64,000 nt of DNA from JANQJA01 sp040880285 (GTDB taxonomy: Bacteria; Pseudomonadota; Gammaproteobacteria; Pseudomonadales; Azotimanducaceae). The notes under the pieces were generated by a model. The model saw only the letters and a program-made list of their open reading frames with translations, searched no databases and was not told where the DNA came from. Below, piece by piece: positions 63,086 through 64,000 of this stretch. Numbering within the stretch: the first letter of the stretch is position 1; each line of letters starts with the position of its first letter. The stretch spans positions 1-64,000 of the forward strand of contig JBBDIT010000070.1 in NCBI GenBank assembly GCA_040880285.1, in the 5' to 3' direction. The translations under genes and the position numbers were made by a program.

Positions 63086-63913
63086 CTACCGGTTTTTCAG
63101 GGAAAGTGCGACTTCATACAGATGTTTTCGATTGACGCCAAGTATCTGACTCGCGAGCGAGGCGGCGGTTGCGGGCGAGACCTCTGTCAACAGGATTTTC
63201 ATCAGCTCCACTTCATCATAGTCAGCCCCGTCGCCTGACGCTCCCTTGACGACTACGACAAATTCGCCTTTTTCCGGTATATCCCCGGATGCCACCAGGC
63301 TAGCTGCCTCACTTACCGTACCGGTCCAGACTTGCTCGAATTGCTTGGTGAGCTCCCGCGAGACAGAAACATCACGACCACCACCAAATACTGACATAAG
63401 GTCCGCCAGCAAGGCTTTGATACGATGAGGCGCTTCAAAAAAAACCATCGTGCGCGGTTCCCGCAACAAGTCCTTGAGCCGCGATTCCCGCTGCTTTTTT
63501 TTAGGCGGGAGGAAACCTTCAAAACAGAATCGGTCTGTAGGCAGGCCTGAAACCGAAAGTGCCGTTAACACCGCGCTGGCTCCCGGCACGGGTGAGATTT
63601 TGATCCCTGCTTCAATTGCTGACCGGATCAATCGATACCCGGGATCTGAAACCAACGGCGTGCCTGCATCGCTGACAAGGGCAACCTGCTGGCCCTGCGA
63701 CAAGAGGGTAATCAGCTTTACGGCTGACTCGGATTCGTTGTGTTCATGGTAGGCAAGAAGCGGAGTTTTGATGTGGTAATTGTCAAGCAGGCGTTTGGTA
63801 TGCCGTGTATCTTCCGCGGCGATCAGATCAACGTCCTTTAATATCGCCAGTGCCCGCGACGAGATGTCAGCTAAATTACCGATCGGCGTTGCGACCACAT
63901 ACAGAACACTCAT
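63086..63913 (-). CDS. rsmI: 16S rRNA (cytidine-1402-2'-O)-methyltransferase
   Basis: The 275-residue SAM enzyme of the tetrapyrrole-methylase fold modifies C1402 of 16S rRNA. Motifs are LYVVATPIGNLADIS (about 4-18), AAEDTRHTKRLL, YHEHNE, VSDAGTPLVSDPG (about 80) and SPVPGASAVLTALSVSG. A C-terminal helical HTH-like extension is present (ATAASLASQILGVNRKHLYE). ATG 63913. The divergent gene beyond the right edge is not visible; the last 87 bases hold no gene start that I can support. Confidence 0.96.
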   Translation of the reverse strand: MSVLYVVATPIGNLADISSRALAILKDVDLIAAEDTRHTKRLLDNYHIKTPLLAYHEHNESESAVKLITLLSQGQQVALVSDAGTPLVSDPGYRLIRSAIEAGIKISPVPGASAVLTALSVSGLPTDRFCFEGFLPPKKKQRESRLKDLLREPRTMVFFEAPHRIKALLADLMSVFGGGRDVSVSRELTKQFEQVWTGTVSEAASLVASGDIPEKGEFVVVVKGASGDGADYDEVELMKILLTEVSPATAASLASQILGVNRKHLYEVALSLKNR

Positions 63914-64000
63914 ACAGATATGCCTTACTTTTCAGTCTGGACCTGGCAGCGACATCCCGGCTGACATTGGGTTTTAATCCTACAGCCACAGAACGCCAAA

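Overview
The window looks like a draft-assembly scaffold from an uncultured or poorly known gammaproteobacterium. Supporting this are a dcw division cluster with mraZ at one end and ftsZ-lpxC at the other, the secA / M23 peptidase / DciA neighbourhood, pilA-pilB-pilC-pilD-coaE-yacG, ampD-ampE, sbcB, a homodimer-type aceE, TfpX, and an RNase P RNA of Escherichia coli type. Genes are dense, mostly housekeeping, and several convergent pairs overlap at their stops. I see no insertion sequence, prophage, CRISPR array or rRNA operon. Six runs of exactly 100 N mark scaffold joins. Three of them (35311, 37166, 45433) are flanked by the same 55 bases on both sides, so they are unmerged contig overlaps and the genes there (tfpX, the Wzy/PglL-type ligase, secA) are intact. 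The other three (1698, 27658, 55298) hide real missing sequence in a Cys/Met-metabolism PLP enzyme, aceF, and the ftsW-murG-murC region.

Layout. 1-6 kb: purC, a methionine-type PLP enzyme with an elaborate leader, an M18 aminopeptidase, a citrate synthase and an orphan encapsulated-ferritin-type protein. 6-11 kb: a C26 glutamine amidotransferase with a LysR regulator, facing an osmoprotectant-type ABC transporter that is translationally linked to exonuclease I. 11-20 kb: an SLC13 transporter, a lipoprotein aminopeptidase, an ExeA/GspB pair, a coiled-coil membrane protein, a PuuD-like membrane domain, a lipoprotein, a tandem Usp protein and an amidohydrolase. 20-27 kb: groESL with a CIRCE operator, an alkyltransferase-like protein, AmpG, YajQ, a degenerate receiver-GGDEF protein and a PduO adenosyltransferase. 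27-35 kb: aceEF, a BtuF-like binding protein, ampE-ampD, an aspartic protease, nadC and tfpX. 35-44 kb: a candidate pilin oligosaccharyltransferase, tRNA-Thr, two pilins (one behind a sigma-54 promoter), pilBCD, coaE and yacG. 44-50 kb: argJ, secA, an M23 peptidase and dciA. 50-64 kb: lpxC, ftsZ, ftsA, ftsQ, murC, [gap], ftsW, murD, murE, ftsI, ftsL, rsmH, mraZ, then rnpB and rsmI.

The most interesting signal is at 2700-3020. A sigma-70-type promoter is followed by a 19-codon leader peptide with a good Shine-Dalgarno sequence and the run Met-Met-Met-Ser-Met. Next come a perfect 19-bp terminator hairpin with eight U residues and an upstream strand able to form a competing antiterminator, all just before the PLP enzyme gene. 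This has the layout of methionine-sensing transcription attenuation, which I do not recall being described for gammaproteobacteria. Other points worth checking: a ferritin-like protein of the encapsulin-cargo family with no encapsulin and no cargo tag; a dcw cluster lacking murF, mraY, murB and ddl although the murE-murD junction is contiguous; four 10-bp-spaced MraZ boxes at a strong promoter; groESL with both a CIRCE and a sigma-32-like promoter; and a receiver-GGDEF protein that has lost both signature sites.
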